Source: JAAZBG01 sp964390065 (GTDB lineage Bacteria; Fibrobacterota; Chitinivibrionia; Chitinivibrionales; Chitinispirillaceae). Taken from it: DNA of 57,042 nucleotides. Positions 7,454 through 17,143 of the stretch are shown here, piece by piece (within the stretch, counting starts at the first letter, position 1; each line of letters opens with the position of its first letter). A model generated the notes under the pieces. That model was not told the origin of the DNA and ran no database searches. It saw nothing but the letters and a program-made list of their open reading frames with translations. The position numbers and the translations under genes were made by a program. The stretch lies in NCBI GenBank assembly GCA_964390065.1, contig CAYMGX010000006.1, positions 1 through 57,042 of the forward strand, written 5' to 3'.

Positions 7454-9451
7454 ATGACAACAAAAACAAAAACTGAAGAGAAGATCCCGCTGAGGATTAC
7501 CGATACTACGTTACGTGATGCGCATCAGTCGCTCTGGGCTACCCGCATGCGTACTGAAGATATAATGCGTATTATTGATGTAGTTGACAATGCGGGATAT
7601 TATTCGCTTGAATGCTGGGGCGGTGCCACATTTGATGTCTGTCTGCGTTTCCTTCGCGAAAATCCATGGGAACGTCTCCGGATGATCAAGTCAAAAGCAA
7701 AGAACACACCGCTTCAGATGCTGCTTCGCGGGCAGAATCTTGTCGGGTACAAAAACTATGCCGATGATGTTGTTGACAGATTTGTAGCACTTGCATGTCA
7801 GAATGGTATTGATATTTTCAGAGTATTTGATGCGCTCAACGATACACGTAACCTTGAAGCTGCGATTAAGGCTGTAAAAAAACACGGTGGGCATGCACAG
7901 GGTACACTCTGCTATACAATTTCACCAGTACATACAATCGAGAAATTTGTTAAGCATGCCAAAGATCAGGTGTCCCTTGGTGTTGACTCAATCGTTATCA
8001 AGGATATGGCCGGTATTCTTTCGCCGGTACATGCAGAGAAACTTGTTGGTGCACTTGTAAAGGAAGTCGGAGTGCCGATTCAGGTTCACTCGCATGCGTC
8101 AAGCGGTATGGCGATGACAATGTATACAGCAGCGGCTTATGCAGGAGCAGGCGCGATCGATTGCGCGATTTCGTCAATGGCAGGTACATCATCACAGCCA
8201 CCGGTCGAAACAATGGTTGCGATTTTCGCAGAATCGAAATTTGATACAGGACTTGACCTTGATGCTCTCGGAAAAATTGCAAAGTACTTTGATGAGCTCG
8301 CACCCAAACGTCGTCAGAATAACTCATTTCAGGCATATATTGATCCCGGAATTCTTGTACATCAGATCCCGGGCGGGATGATTTCCAATTTCAGGTCACA
8401 GCTTGATCAGCAGAAGGCTCTTGACAAGTTGCCACTTGTACTTGATGAAGTATCACGCGTTCGCGAGGATCTCGGATATCCTCCGCTTGTCACACCGACA
8501 AGTCAGATCGTTGGTACACAGGCCGTGATGAATATTATTGCGGGTGAACGATACAAGATGGTTCCAAACGAAGTTAAAGAGTATTGTCGCGGAATGTACG
8601 GTCGTTCACCGGCTCCTATTAAACCAGAATTTATTAAGAAAATCCTTGGTGATGAGAAACCGATCGATTATCGTCCGGCTGATAAAATTGCGCCAATGCT
8701 TCCGAAGGCAACTGATGGCATTGATCCTAAATTTATTGCGCATGAAGAGGACATCGTTTCCTACATAATGCTTCCTGAACCAGCACTTGAGTATTTTAAA
8801 TACCGTGCGACTCCGGTCGAGCAGCGTCCGGAAACACCGGCCGACCTTGAGATTAAGAAGCAGGATAAGAAGGATGTTGCACCAGCTCCGGCACCGGCAG
8901 CTTCTCCAGTTGATCTGGATGCAACTCCGGCGCAGACTCCTGTTGCAGTTCCCGGTAATTTCCAGAGTGTTGCGGATGAGCTTCTTGGCAAGATTGATGG
9001 GCTTACACTTGACGAACTGATCTTCAGGAAGGGTGATTTTACCATTGCAGTACGTCCGTCATGTGTTCCAGCTGTAGCTGCATCACATCGTACAATACAT
9101 GTATCGGCTCCTTCGGCAGCTCAAACAGCTGCAGCATCAGCTCCGGCAAAGGCTGCAGCTTCTGTGGCACCTGCCGCAGCACCGGCAGCATCTGTTGCAG
9201 AAGTAAAGCCTGGAAAAACAATTGCCGCACCTATCGGAGGAAAGTTTTACACATCAGCAGGACCAGGGAAACCTAAGTTCTGTAAAGAAGGTGATGTGGT
9301 TGATGCTGGGGGGAAAGTATGTATCGTTGAAGCAATGAAGCTCTTTAATGAGATTGCAACACCGTCAAGATGCAAAGTCATAAAGTTCCTTGTTGCTGAT
9401 GGCGCAACTGTCGAGAAGGATCAACCGCTTGTTTCTATTGAAGAAATTTAA
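7454..9451 (+). CDS. pycB: biotinyl carboxyltransferase: PycB/OadA domain fused to an AccB-like BCCP
   Basis: This is 665 residues. Residues about 12-290 are the oxaloacetate/pyruvate carboxyltransferase TIM barrel (DTTLRDAHQSLWATRMRT, WGGATFD, metal ligands in VHSHASSG, candidate carbamyl-Lys in VIKDMAG). A conserved PycB middle domain follows to about 470. An Ala/Pro linker leads to a C-terminal biotin domain with EAMK, biotin on K629. The C-terminal part, with its LTLDELIFRKGDFTIAVRP lead-in and FYTSAGPGKPKFCKEGD, looks more like AccB than pyruvate carboxylase. It could be pyruvate carboxylase subunit B, the alpha subunit of an oxaloacetate decarboxylase, or a transcarboxylase partner of AccDA. 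AAGGA precedes the ATG. Confidence 0.9.
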   Translation: MTTKTKTEEKIPLRITDTTLRDAHQSLWATRMRTEDIMRIIDVVDNAGYYSLECWGGATFDVCLRFLRENPWERLRMIKSKAKNTPLQMLLRGQNLVGYKNYADDVVDRFVALACQNGIDIFRVFDALNDTRNLEAAIKAVKKHGGHAQGTLCYTISPVHTIEKFVKHAKDQVSLGVDSIVIKDMAGILSPVHAEKLVGALVKEVGVPIQVHSHASSGMAMTMYTAAAYAGAGAIDCAISSMAGTSSQPPVETMVAIFAESKFDTGLDLDALGKIAKYFDELAPKRRQNNSFQAYIDPGILVHQIPGGMISNFRSQLDQQKALDKLPLVLDEVSRVREDLGYPPLVTPTSQIVGTQAVMNIIAGERYKMVPNEVKEYCRGMYGRSPAPIKPEFIKKILGDEKPIDYRPADKIAPMLPKATDGIDPKFIAHEEDIVSYIMLPEPALEYFKYRATPVEQRPETPADLEIKKQDKKDVAPAPAPAASPVDLDATPAQTPVAVPGNFQSVADELLGKIDGLTLDELIFRKGDFTIAVRPSCVPAVAASHRTIHVSAPSAAQTAAASAPAKAAASVAPAAAPAASVAEVKPGKTIAAPIGGKFYTSAGPGKPKFCKEGDVVDAGGKVCIVEAMKLFNEIATPSRCKVIKFLVADGATVEKDQPLVSIEEI

Positions 9452-9476
9452 GTATTAAGATTTTGTTTATTTTAAT

Positions 9477-9509
9477 AAAGCTCCGGACGTAATTGTTCGG
9501 GGCTTTTTT
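9477..9509 (+). terminator. intrinsic terminator of the accD-accA-pycB operon
   Basis: AAAGCTCCGGAC (9477-9488) pairs with GTTCGGGGCTTT (9495-9506) around a 6-base loop and runs into a T tract. It lies 25 bases after the pycB stop. Confidence 0.9.
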
Positions 9510-9861
9510 ATTTCCCCCATAAATAAAATGTGTTCCTGAGCGAAACCATTGGAGTACAGGATGCGGTAATTAGATGGTATCGTTACTGCTGGCAATATGT
9601 TCTAACCACTTTCTGTTAGATCTTATTGTGAATAATGATGGTGAAAATTATTTTAATCACTTATTTAAATAATGGAGTAGTACATTTACAGTCGGTCTTA
9701 ACCTATAGATATGGTTTAGTTGTTGGATTACATCAATGCGATTTTTAGTTGCTGCACTATGAGAATCCTTCATTGTGGGTGAATGTTCACTCAACCGATA
9801 TTTTTACAACAATGTAACGCATTAATTTATTGGTTCTTATAAGGACTATTCAGGAGTTTTT
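9510..9861. other. 352-base gap before bamA, no gene seen
   Basis: AT-rich sequence without a plausible ORF or strong hairpin. It must hold the bamA promoter, which I could not place. A clear CAGGAG lies just before the bamA ATG. Confidence 0.4.
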
Positions 9862-12126
9862 ATGAAATTTCGCCTCAGTGCGCTATTGTTACTTCTTACA
9901 TGTTTAATCATCTCTGTACAGGCAAAGGTGCTCGATTCACTGGTAATCGAAGGACTAAGTATCAACTCTCCGGGTGTTGTCCGCAATGCGCTTGAAATTC
10001 GTGAAAAACGTCAGTTTACAACTTCAGATATTCAGGAATCAATCCGTAAACTCTATTCTTTGGGGCTTTTTAAGGGAATAGAGTTTTTTATTCTTAATGA
10101 GACCGATTCCAGTGCGTCCCTGAAATTATCACTGATCGAAAACTCAATTTGCGAGAACTATGAGTTTCATGGCAATAAGAAGCTTAAAGCTAAAGAACTG
10201 GAAGAGAAAATCACGTTGAAACGCGGGCAGATTCTTACTGATGCTGTTTTATTCAGGAATGAAAAAATCCTGCGCGATTTTTATGCTGAAAAAGGGTATA
10301 ATCTTGCTGAAATCACCACCGAGCAGATTTCAACAAAGATTCCCGGAAATGTAATTGTCAAATTTACAATCAAGGAAAATGCCCAGGTTAGAATTACAAA
10401 CATAACGTTTGATGGTAATACCAACATGGAAACGAGAAAACTGGCAAGAAAATTCAAGACGAAAAGTCATAAGTGGTATCGCTCCGGTGACTTTAATAAG
10501 GACCTTTACAGAGCACATCTTGATACATTAATGATGTTCTATAATGAGAAAGGGTTCCTTGATGCGTCTGTGGAAAGTGACAGCGTCTGGTATAGCGAAA
10601 ACAAAAGAGATTTGAATATTTACATAAAGGTAAATGAAGGTCGCAGGTATGTAACGGGTAACTTCTTCTTTTCAGGAAATAAAATTATTGAGACGGATAC
10701 TTTAAATGGGCAGATTGCTCTTAAAAAAGGAAAACCATTTCAAAAGTCAAAATATGACCTGACAAAATATATGGTGGAGAATGCCTATCGTGATGAGGGG
10801 TATCTCTGGGTTCAGGTTGATGATCGGAAGAGTTTCAGGGGTGATACCATTGATGTTACCTTTTCGATTGTTGAGGGGCGCGCGGCAGTAGTTCGAAAAA
10901 TTGATGTAAAAGGAAATTCAAAGACGCTTGACAAAGTGGTACGTCGCGAATTGAGCTGTATGCCGGGGAAGAAATATAAACAAAAACTCATGATGCGAAG
11001 CCGTCAGGAGCTTATGGGACTTAATTTTTTCTCCGATATCAGGCCGGATCTGATTCCTGTGGAGGATGGTACTATCGACCTTGTCTTTGATGTTACCGAA
11101 AAGGATAATATCGGACAGCTTCAGATCGGTGCGGCACTTGCCGCTAACAGCGGATTTGTAGGCACATTTTCTACTGCTATACCAAATTTCAGAGGTACCG
11201 GTGAGGAACTTAAAGTCAGTTTGGAGTATGGTGCAAATCGTCAGAATGCTGTGCTTAGTTTTACTGAGCCCTGGGCATTTGACAAACCAATGTCACTTGG
11301 TGGAAGTCTTTTCTATACGAACACGGAAGGTGATCTGGAAGACAGTAAAATTTACGGTCTGACGGTAAATACCGTACGTACACGACTTAAGTGGCCGGAT
11401 GACCTTTTCAGGTTGCGTCTATCATATACAGTAAGCTATGAGGAATCCGACAGAACAGACTCTACCTATAGCGATTTGAAGGTTATCGAGGATGGCTGGA
11501 CAAGCAAAATCGGTTTTGGTATTGAACGCCGTGATCTGGATCTTGCTATTTTTCCCACACGAGGATCACGTTTATCGATAGATCCGGAGTTTTGTGGATT
11601 TGGCGGAGATTTCAACTATTTCAAAGGTACAATTTCCTATGATCATTACTTCGCTCTTCCGTATAAATTTGTTCTCAGTTCACGCTCAAAAATAGGTACG
11701 ATTCAAAAACTCTTTAAGGATGATGTTTACATTTCGGCATCGGATCTGTTTAGTGTCGGTGGTGTCTATGTTGATGCAGATCTTAGAGGGTATCCAGACA
11801 ACGATCCGTTTGGGGGATATTCAGAAAATCAGGCAACCGGTTTGAACATGTATGCAACAACACTTGAACTCAGGTATCCTGTTCTTGATCAGCAATTGTA
11901 TGTTCTTGGATTTATGGATTATGGTAACACGGTGGAAAGACTCTCAGATATCAGCCTGACAAATGTGTATAAAGGTATTGGCGCAGGAGTACGGATTAGC
12001 TTACCAATGATCGGTATGCTCGGGTTTGATTTCGGCTGGGGTCTCGACTATCCAAATAAGAAGAATTCATTTGCAAAAAATGAAACGGAATTCCATTTCC
12101 ATTTCATGATGAACCGGGGTTTTTAA
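9862..12126 (+). CDS. bamA: outer-membrane protein assembly factor BamA (Omp85 family)
   Basis: This is 754 residues. The signal peptide MKFRLSALLLLLTCLIISVQA is followed by a periplasmic region long enough for five POTRA repeats (about residues 22-425; for example NITFDGNTNMETRKL and IDVKGNSKTLDKVVRREL). A C-terminal 16-strand barrel domain (about 430-754) holds the lid-loop motif as DLRGYPDNDPFGG. The protein ends in a Phe, as outer-membrane barrels usually do. BamA folds and inserts outer-membrane proteins. It heads the bamA-skp-lpxD-lpxC/fabZ-lpxA cluster, a conserved arrangement. CAGGAG supports the start. Confidence 0.95.
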   Translation: MKFRLSALLLLLTCLIISVQAKVLDSLVIEGLSINSPGVVRNALEIREKRQFTTSDIQESIRKLYSLGLFKGIEFFILNETDSSASLKLSLIENSICENYEFHGNKKLKAKELEEKITLKRGQILTDAVLFRNEKILRDFYAEKGYNLAEITTEQISTKIPGNVIVKFTIKENAQVRITNITFDGNTNMETRKLARKFKTKSHKWYRSGDFNKDLYRAHLDTLMMFYNEKGFLDASVESDSVWYSENKRDLNIYIKVNEGRRYVTGNFFFSGNKIIETDTLNGQIALKKGKPFQKSKYDLTKYMVENAYRDEGYLWVQVDDRKSFRGDTIDVTFSIVEGRAAVVRKIDVKGNSKTLDKVVRRELSCMPGKKYKQKLMMRSRQELMGLNFFSDIRPDLIPVEDGTIDLVFDVTEKDNIGQLQIGAALAANSGFVGTFSTAIPNFRGTGEELKVSLEYGANRQNAVLSFTEPWAFDKPMSLGGSLFYTNTEGDLEDSKIYGLTVNTVRTRLKWPDDLFRLRLSYTVSYEESDRTDSTYSDLKVIEDGWTSKIGFGIERRDLDLAIFPTRGSRLSIDPEFCGFGGDFNYFKGTISYDHYFALPYKFVLSSRSKIGTIQKLFKDDVYISASDLFSVGGVYVDADLRGYPDNDPFGGYSENQATGLNMYATTLELRYPVLDQQLYVLGFMDYGNTVERLSDISLTNVYKGIGAGVRISLPMIGMLGFDFGWGLDYPNKKNSFAKNETEFHFHFMMNRGF

Positions 12127-12217
12127 CAGTAATTTATTGTAAAGATTAGATAAGAAATTTACTTTTTAAGTATCAGTGTCAGATTATTATAAGACTTTTT
12201 ATACAGGAGGATTTTCA

Positions 12218-12736
12218 ATGCGTAAAATTATCGCAACGGGTATGCTTGCAATCTGTGCAACGGTATCGTTCACATGGGCTGAGTTGAAAATTGGTTTTAT
12301 CAATTCTGAAGCTATTTTTCAGGAATTTGAAGGGACCAAGCAGGCACAGGAAAAGTTTAATAAAGAAGTTGCAAAATGGGAGCAGGATGCATCCAAAAAA
12401 CAAAAAGAAATTAAAGACATGAAAGAACAGATTGATAAGCAGAGTTTACTTCTCAGTGCTGAAAGAAAAAAAGCTCTCGAAGATTCTCTTGAAATGAAAA
12501 TGGCACAGTATCAGAAGTTCCTTCAGGAGAAATTCGGTCAGAAAGGTGAGGCGCTTACAAAGAATGAAGAGCTTACAAAACCGATTATTGAAAAGATCAA
12601 CAAAATCATTGATAAAATAGCAAAAGAAGAGAACTTCGATTTTATTTATGATGCACGTGCGGGTGGTATTGTATATGCAAAACCGGCATACGATTTAAGT
12701 AAAAGGGTACTCGATCTCTTAAATAAGGAAAAATAG
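12218..12736 (+). CDS. skp: periplasmic chaperone Skp/OmpH family
   Basis: This is 172 residues from the ATG at 12218. The open frame extends 14 codons further up, but AGGAGG sits 7 bases before 12218 and the signal peptide (MRKIIATGMLAICATVSFTWA) begins there. The mature protein starts with the family strand LKIGFINSEAIFQEFEGTKQAQEKF. A long charged helical-hairpin region of about 100 residues follows, then the C-terminal LNKEK. Skp trimers carry unfolded outer-membrane proteins to BamA, which is encoded 91 bases upstream. The stop codon shares one base with the lpxD start. Confidence 0.92.
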   Translation: MRKIIATGMLAICATVSFTWAELKIGFINSEAIFQEFEGTKQAQEKFNKEVAKWEQDASKKQKEIKDMKEQIDKQSLLLSAERKKALEDSLEMKMAQYQKFLQEKFGQKGEALTKNEELTKPIIEKINKIIDKIAKEENFDFIYDARAGGIVYAKPAYDLSKRVLDLLNKEK

Positions 12737-13758
12737 TGGTTACACTTGCTGATATAGCAAAAATTATCGGTTCAGCTGTTCCTGATGGTTCGGCTGAACT
12801 TGTCGTTTCGGGAATAAAATCACCGGTTCATGCAACGAATACCGATATTACATTTCTGTCAAGTAAGGATTTTCTTGAGCAGGTAAAGCGCAGCGTTTGT
12901 ACTGCGGTGATTGTCAAAGCCGGAGAGCGCATTGATGGAAAAATCTGCCTTGAGGTTGACGATCCGTATGTAGCATATGCAAAGGTTGCTAATTATTTCG
13001 AAGACCGGTCGCCATTATTCAATGAAGGCATTTCGAAAGATGCGATAGTTGACAAATCAGCAGTAATCGATCCGTCTGTTTCTGTTGGTCCCGGAACGAT
13101 TATAGGGGCAGCGGTCACTATTGGCAAATGTTGCCGGATTGGGGCCCGTTGTGTGATTGAACGGGATTCAAAGATTGGTTCTGATTGCAGAATTGACAGT
13201 GGAGCGATCATCCGGTGGGGAACAGTTATCGGAAGTCGTAGTGTGATACAATCCTCTGCAGTAATCGGTAGTGATGGTTTCGGGAACGCACGTGAAAAAG
13301 ATGGCTCCTGGATCCGCATTCCTGCATTTGGAAATGTCGTTATCGGTGACGATACTGAGATCGGTGCCGGGACAACCATTGACAGGGGAAACTTCGAGCC
13401 TACGGTTATCGGTAATGGGGTAAAACTCGACAACCTTATACATATTGCTCATAATGTCACCATTGATGAAAACACTGCTATCGCGGCACAGACAGGAATC
13501 AGTGGCTCAACCAAAATCGGAAAACGGGTAATCATTGGTGGTCAGGCCGGTTTTGTGGGGCATATAGAAATTGGTGATGATACCTTTGTCGGTGCAAAAG
13601 CAGGCATCTCAAAAGGCACTCCGCCAAAATCAAAAATAACCGGATACCCTGCACGTGATCTCATGACCATGCGCCGCATTGAGGCATCACAAATGGAACT
13701 GCCGGCATTGCTAAAAGATATTAAGAAAATTAAGAAACAATTGAATATTGACAATTAG
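12736..13758 (+). CDS. lpxD: UDP-3-O-acyl-glucosamine N-acyltransferase
   Basis: This is 340 residues, starting at GTG (TAGTG overlap with the skp stop; AAGGA upstream). The N-terminal uridine-binding domain (about 1-100) precedes a left-handed beta-helix of hexapeptide repeats, about 105-310 (for example IDPSVSVGPGTIIGAAVTIG). It includes the active-site segment NLIHIAHNVTIDENTAIAAQ and a C-terminal helix. It performs the third step of lipid A synthesis, adding the N-linked acyl chain. The frame antisense to the repeats is also open, which is an artefact of repeat codon usage. Confidence 0.95.
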   Translation: MVTLADIAKIIGSAVPDGSAELVVSGIKSPVHATNTDITFLSSKDFLEQVKRSVCTAVIVKAGERIDGKICLEVDDPYVAYAKVANYFEDRSPLFNEGISKDAIVDKSAVIDPSVSVGPGTIIGAAVTIGKCCRIGARCVIERDSKIGSDCRIDSGAIIRWGTVIGSRSVIQSSAVIGSDGFGNAREKDGSWIRIPAFGNVVIGDDTEIGAGTTIDRGNFEPTVIGNGVKLDNLIHIAHNVTIDENTAIAAQTGISGSTKIGKRVIIGGQAGFVGHIEIGDDTFVGAKAGISKGTPPKSKITGYPARDLMTMRRIEASQMELPALLKDIKKIKKQLNIDN

Positions 13759-13770
13759 GACTCCTTGATG

Positions 13771-13821
13771 TCTCTCTCTTCTATTGTCCACAGACTACAG
13801 ACTACTGACTATAGTCTACTT
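13771..13821. repeat. short-period degenerate repeat between lpxD and lpxC
   Basis: CAGACTACAGACTACTGACT and its surroundings (a TCTCTCTCTTCT run before, TATAGTCTAC after) form a low-complexity stretch of 4-7 base units. It resembles in style the CCAGAAT-type stretch at 48651-48686. It separates lpxD from lpxC within the operon. Confidence 0.45.
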
Positions 13822-13850
13822 TCATAAGTAAGAAAGGAATTCTCGCACTC

Positions 13851-15212
13851 ATGGCCTTTCAGCATACGATTGGTAACAAAGCTTCACTTAAAGGTGTTGG
13901 ACTCCACACCGGTGTTCCTACTACAGTTACGATTAATCCTGTGCCGGAAAACTCCGGTATTCGTTTTGTCAGGACTGATCTGCCAAATAAACCGGAAATC
14001 AAAGCCGATATAGATAATGTAGTGGATTTGTCGAGAGGAACCTGCATCGGTAAAGATGATGCCCGTGTTTACACTGTTGAGCATATCATGTCTGCTTTTG
14101 CGGGACTTAAAATTGATAATTGTCTTGTTGAGGTTGAAGCTCAGGAAATCCCATTGATGGATGGTAGTGCCATGCCGTATGTGGAATTGATTCAGAGCGC
14201 AGGAATTGTTGAGCAGAGTGCCGAAAGAGAATATCTGACAATAGAGCAGCCTATCATGTATGTTAAAGGTGATGTCGCACTGGGAGTTTTTCCTCTTGAC
14301 TACTTCAGATTGACACTTGAAGTCGATTATAACTATCCTGCGCTTGGTGCGCAGTACACAACGATGTTCTCACTTGATGATTACATCAATGACTTCGCTC
14401 CGTCACGTACATTCTGTTTCCTTTCTGAAATCGAAAAGCTTCGTGAACAGGGCCTTATTAAAGGCGGATCGCTTGACAGTGCGCTTGTTGTTCAGGATAT
14501 CGAATTAACTAATGAACATGTTGAATACATCCGCCGTCTGTTTAACTGGCATGGGCCTGTCGAGGGTGGAAAAAATGGTTTCCTGAATAATACGGAATTA
14601 CGTTTTTATAACGAACCGTGTCGTCACAAAGCACTCGATCTTGTCGGAGATCTCTATCTTTTGGGAAAACCGCTGAACGCACATATCATTGGTGCCCGTA
14701 CGGGACATGCTGCAAACATTGCCGTTGCAAAACAGATTCGTGATTTGATCACTAAGACTCTCAAGAAGAAAGAGGGCACGATCATTCAACTTGGCTATGA
14801 GGAAATTCTTAAAACGATTCCACATAGGCATCCATTTTTATTTGTTGACAAAGTACTTGAAATAGTTCCTGGAAAAAGAATCGTAGCTCAGAAGAATGTA
14901 TCATTTAATGATAACTTTTTTGAGGGGCACTTTCCCGGAAATCCGGTGATGCCCGGGGTGCTTCAGATTGAGGCGCTTGCGCAGGCTGCGACGATAATGG
15001 GATTGTTTGGCAAAAGTGAAGAGGAACGAAAGGTCTTATTCCTTGGCATTGACAGTGCGAGATTTCGTGGAATTGTTCGTCCCGGTGATACACTTCGTCT
15101 TGAGGTGGTTATGACACAATTCAGACGTGGTACAGGAAAATTTGAAGGTAAGGCATATGTGGGTGATAAGCTTGTTTGTGAAGCGAATATGCTTGCGATG
15201 CTTGGTGTTTAA
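13851..15212 (+). CDS. lpxC: bifunctional UDP-3-O-acyl-GlcNAc deacetylase / 3-hydroxyacyl-ACP dehydratase (LpxC-FabZ fusion)
   Basis: This is 453 residues. LpxC occupies about 1-290: GVGLHTGVPTTV, zinc-site YTVEHIMSAFAGL, and HKALDLVGDLYLLGKPLNAH. FabZ occupies about 305-453: IPHRHPFLFVDKVLEI, then the hot-dog helix EGHFPGNPVMPGVLQIEALAQ split across its catalytic His and Glu. LpxC commits UDP-acyl-GlcNAc to lipid A; FabZ dehydrates 3-hydroxyacyl-ACP for fatty-acid elongation. They compete for the same acyl pool, so a fused protein fixes their ratio. This fusion is known in Bacteroidota and relatives. AAAGGA lies 12 bases before the ATG, slightly far. Confidence 0.96.
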   Translation: MAFQHTIGNKASLKGVGLHTGVPTTVTINPVPENSGIRFVRTDLPNKPEIKADIDNVVDLSRGTCIGKDDARVYTVEHIMSAFAGLKIDNCLVEVEAQEIPLMDGSAMPYVELIQSAGIVEQSAEREYLTIEQPIMYVKGDVALGVFPLDYFRLTLEVDYNYPALGAQYTTMFSLDDYINDFAPSRTFCFLSEIEKLREQGLIKGGSLDSALVVQDIELTNEHVEYIRRLFNWHGPVEGGKNGFLNNTELRFYNEPCRHKALDLVGDLYLLGKPLNAHIIGARTGHAANIAVAKQIRDLITKTLKKKEGTIIQLGYEEILKTIPHRHPFLFVDKVLEIVPGKRIVAQKNVSFNDNFFEGHFPGNPVMPGVLQIEALAQAATIMGLFGKSEEERKVLFLGIDSARFRGIVRPGDTLRLEVVMTQFRRGTGKFEGKAYVGDKLVCEANMLAMLGV

Positions 15213-15229
15213 CAAGAGAGAAATAGCAG

Positions 15230-16036
15230 ATGTCAACGAAAATTCATCCTACCGTAATTCTTGAACCAGGTGTGCAAATCGGTGAGGATACTGTTGTAGG
15301 ACCATATACCGTTATTGAAAAAGATGTAGTTGTCGGGGACAGATGTATCATTGGTCCCCATGTAATGCTTGGCGAGGGATGCAGAATTGGTAATGAATCC
15401 CATATATTCAAAGGTGCAGCAATCGGTCTTGAGCCTCAGGATAAAAAATTTGATAACGAAAAAACATATACTTTTATAGGGAACCGTACTGTCCTCAGGG
15501 AGTTTGTTACTGTAAACAGGGGTACTGTTGATAGAGGAGAAACACGAATCGGCGATGACTGCTGGATTATGGCGTATTGTCATGTCGCACATGATTGTCT
15601 TCTTGGTAACGATGTCACTATATCAAATGGTCTGGCAATGGCTGGTCATGTAGAAGTCGGCAACCATGTTACGATTGGCGGTATTGTTCCGATTCATCAA
15701 TTTACACGTATTGGCGATTATGCAATAGTAGGAGCTGTAACGCGTCCTTTCATGGATGTTGTGCCCTTCTCCATGGTTGGGGGCGAAGCAACGACGCACA
15801 TTATTGGTATTAACAAAGTGGGACTTGAACGTCATGGCTTCTCGGAAGAACGGAGAGCTGATATAAAGCGTGCTTACAGGATTCTGTTTCGGGATGGATT
15901 GAAGCTGGCTGATGCAATAAAGTTACTCAGTGAAAAATTCCCGGCCAATGATGATATTAAACTGCTGATTGACTTTTTGCAAAAACCATCAAAGCGCGGT
16001 ATTATGCGTATGTCGAATGATCAGGCTGCAATTTGA
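15230..16036 (+). CDS. lpxA: acyl-ACP:UDP-N-acetylglucosamine O-acyltransferase
   Basis: This is 268 residues. A hexapeptide-repeat left-handed beta-helix (VQIGEDTVVGPYTVIEKDVV onward) carries the family segments YCHVAHDCLLGNDVTIS and GGIVPIHQFTRIGDYAIVGA, followed by the C-terminal helical domain. It performs the first, reversible acylation in lipid A synthesis. It sits 17 bases after lpxC/fabZ in the conserved order. GAGAG precedes the start. The stop lies 7 bases before the chosen murI start. Confidence 0.95.
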   Translation: MSTKIHPTVILEPGVQIGEDTVVGPYTVIEKDVVVGDRCIIGPHVMLGEGCRIGNESHIFKGAAIGLEPQDKKFDNEKTYTFIGNRTVLREFVTVNRGTVDRGETRIGDDCWIMAYCHVAHDCLLGNDVTISNGLAMAGHVEVGNHVTIGGIVPIHQFTRIGDYAIVGAVTRPFMDVVPFSMVGGEATTHIIGINKVGLERHGFSEERRADIKRAYRILFRDGLKLADAIKLLSEKFPANDDIKLLIDFLQKPSKRGIMRMSNDQAAI

Positions 16037-16043
16037 TAAAAGT

Positions 16044-16874
16044 ATGAAACATCCAATTGGAATATTTGATTCTGGCTATGGTGGTATGACAGTTCTCAGG
16101 GAGATTGTTGCATCATTGCCTGAATACGATTTTATTTACGCAGGTGATAATGCACGGTCACCGTATGGCACACGGTCGTTTGAGACTGTTTACCGATACA
16201 CACTGGAAGCGGTAACGTGGTTGTTCAATCAGGGGTGTGAATTGGTCATCCTTGCCTGTAACACTGCGTCCGCCAAAGCGCTCAGGACTATTCAACAGAA
16301 AGATTTGTCAGTAATTGCACCGGGTAAACGTGTTCTTGGTGTTATCCGCCCGATTACTGAGGTGGCTGGCAATTTCTCAAACAGTAAACACATTGGCATA
16401 TTTGCCACTCCTGGAACAGTTAAATCCAATACGTATGTCATTGAAATAAAAAAGTTTTTTCCTGAGTGCATTGTTACACAGGAAGCGTGTCCCATGTGGG
16501 TTCCGTTAATAGAAAATAATGAACACTGTTCTGATGGTGCAGATTTTTTTATTCGTAAAAATGTTCAAAATCTACTCAATGCAGCTCCTCAGATCGATAC
16601 CGTTATTCTCGGATGTACGCATTATCCTTTTATTTATGATAAAATTGCTTCATTACTGCCAGAAAACGTGACCATCATTAATCAGGGAACTATTGTCGCC
16701 CGAAGCCTGCTTGATTATTTGCGAAGGCATCCCGAAATAGATTGCAAAATGTCAAGAAACCGCGACATCAGGTTCTTTACATCTGAAACACCTGGTGGGT
16801 TTGACAAACTGGCAATGATGTTTTTCGGAAATGAAATCCGGTCAGTTCAGGTAGACTTCGAAAAAGTATCATGA
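16044..16874 (+). CDS. murI: glutamate racemase
   Basis: This is 276 residues from the ATG at 16044. The longer open frame would overlap lpxA, and the family begins with exactly this segment (MKHPIGIFDSGYGGMTVL). The two catalytic cysteines are C72 in ACNTAS and C191 in GCTHYPF. It makes D-glutamate for peptidoglycan. It follows lpxA by 7 bases, so it is likely co-transcribed with the lipid A genes. No clear Shine-Dalgarno sequence is seen, which fits coupling to lpxA translation. Confidence 0.93.
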   Translation: MKHPIGIFDSGYGGMTVLREIVASLPEYDFIYAGDNARSPYGTRSFETVYRYTLEAVTWLFNQGCELVILACNTASAKALRTIQQKDLSVIAPGKRVLGVIRPITEVAGNFSNSKHIGIFATPGTVKSNTYVIEIKKFFPECIVTQEACPMWVPLIENNEHCSDGADFFIRKNVQNLLNAAPQIDTVILGCTHYPFIYDKIASLLPENVTIINQGTIVARSLLDYLRRHPEIDCKMSRNRDIRFFTSETPGGFDKLAMMFFGNEIRSVQVDFEKVS

Positions 16875-17143
16875 TGTGCACGTACGGCATAAGCCATATT
16901 CCGTTTATTTAACTCGTTAAATTACATTCTCTTACAAAATTGTATCGTTCGTTTTTCACCTTACATCTTTACCGGTTTAATCATTTATACAACATTGTTG
17001 CAGCTGGAAAACCGTACCGGCTGATCATTGAAAAACGAAATGGTTTTTTTGAAAGAATAAAAATAATAAACGTACCAAAATTCTCTCGAATATTTATTTG
17101 GGACAGGTTATAATGAGAATCGGGATACCCATGTGCTTAACAA

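Noticed and set aside
8761..9045. Antisense frames over the Ala/Pro linker of pycB
   Set aside because: Low-complexity sequence opens all frames; the plus-strand protein is complete.
12993..13433. 146-codon frame antisense to lpxD
   Set aside because: Produced by the regular codon pattern of hexapeptide repeats; no ribosome site.
15969..16043. N-terminal extension of murI
   Set aside because: It would overlap lpxA by 68 bases and lies upstream of the normal family start.
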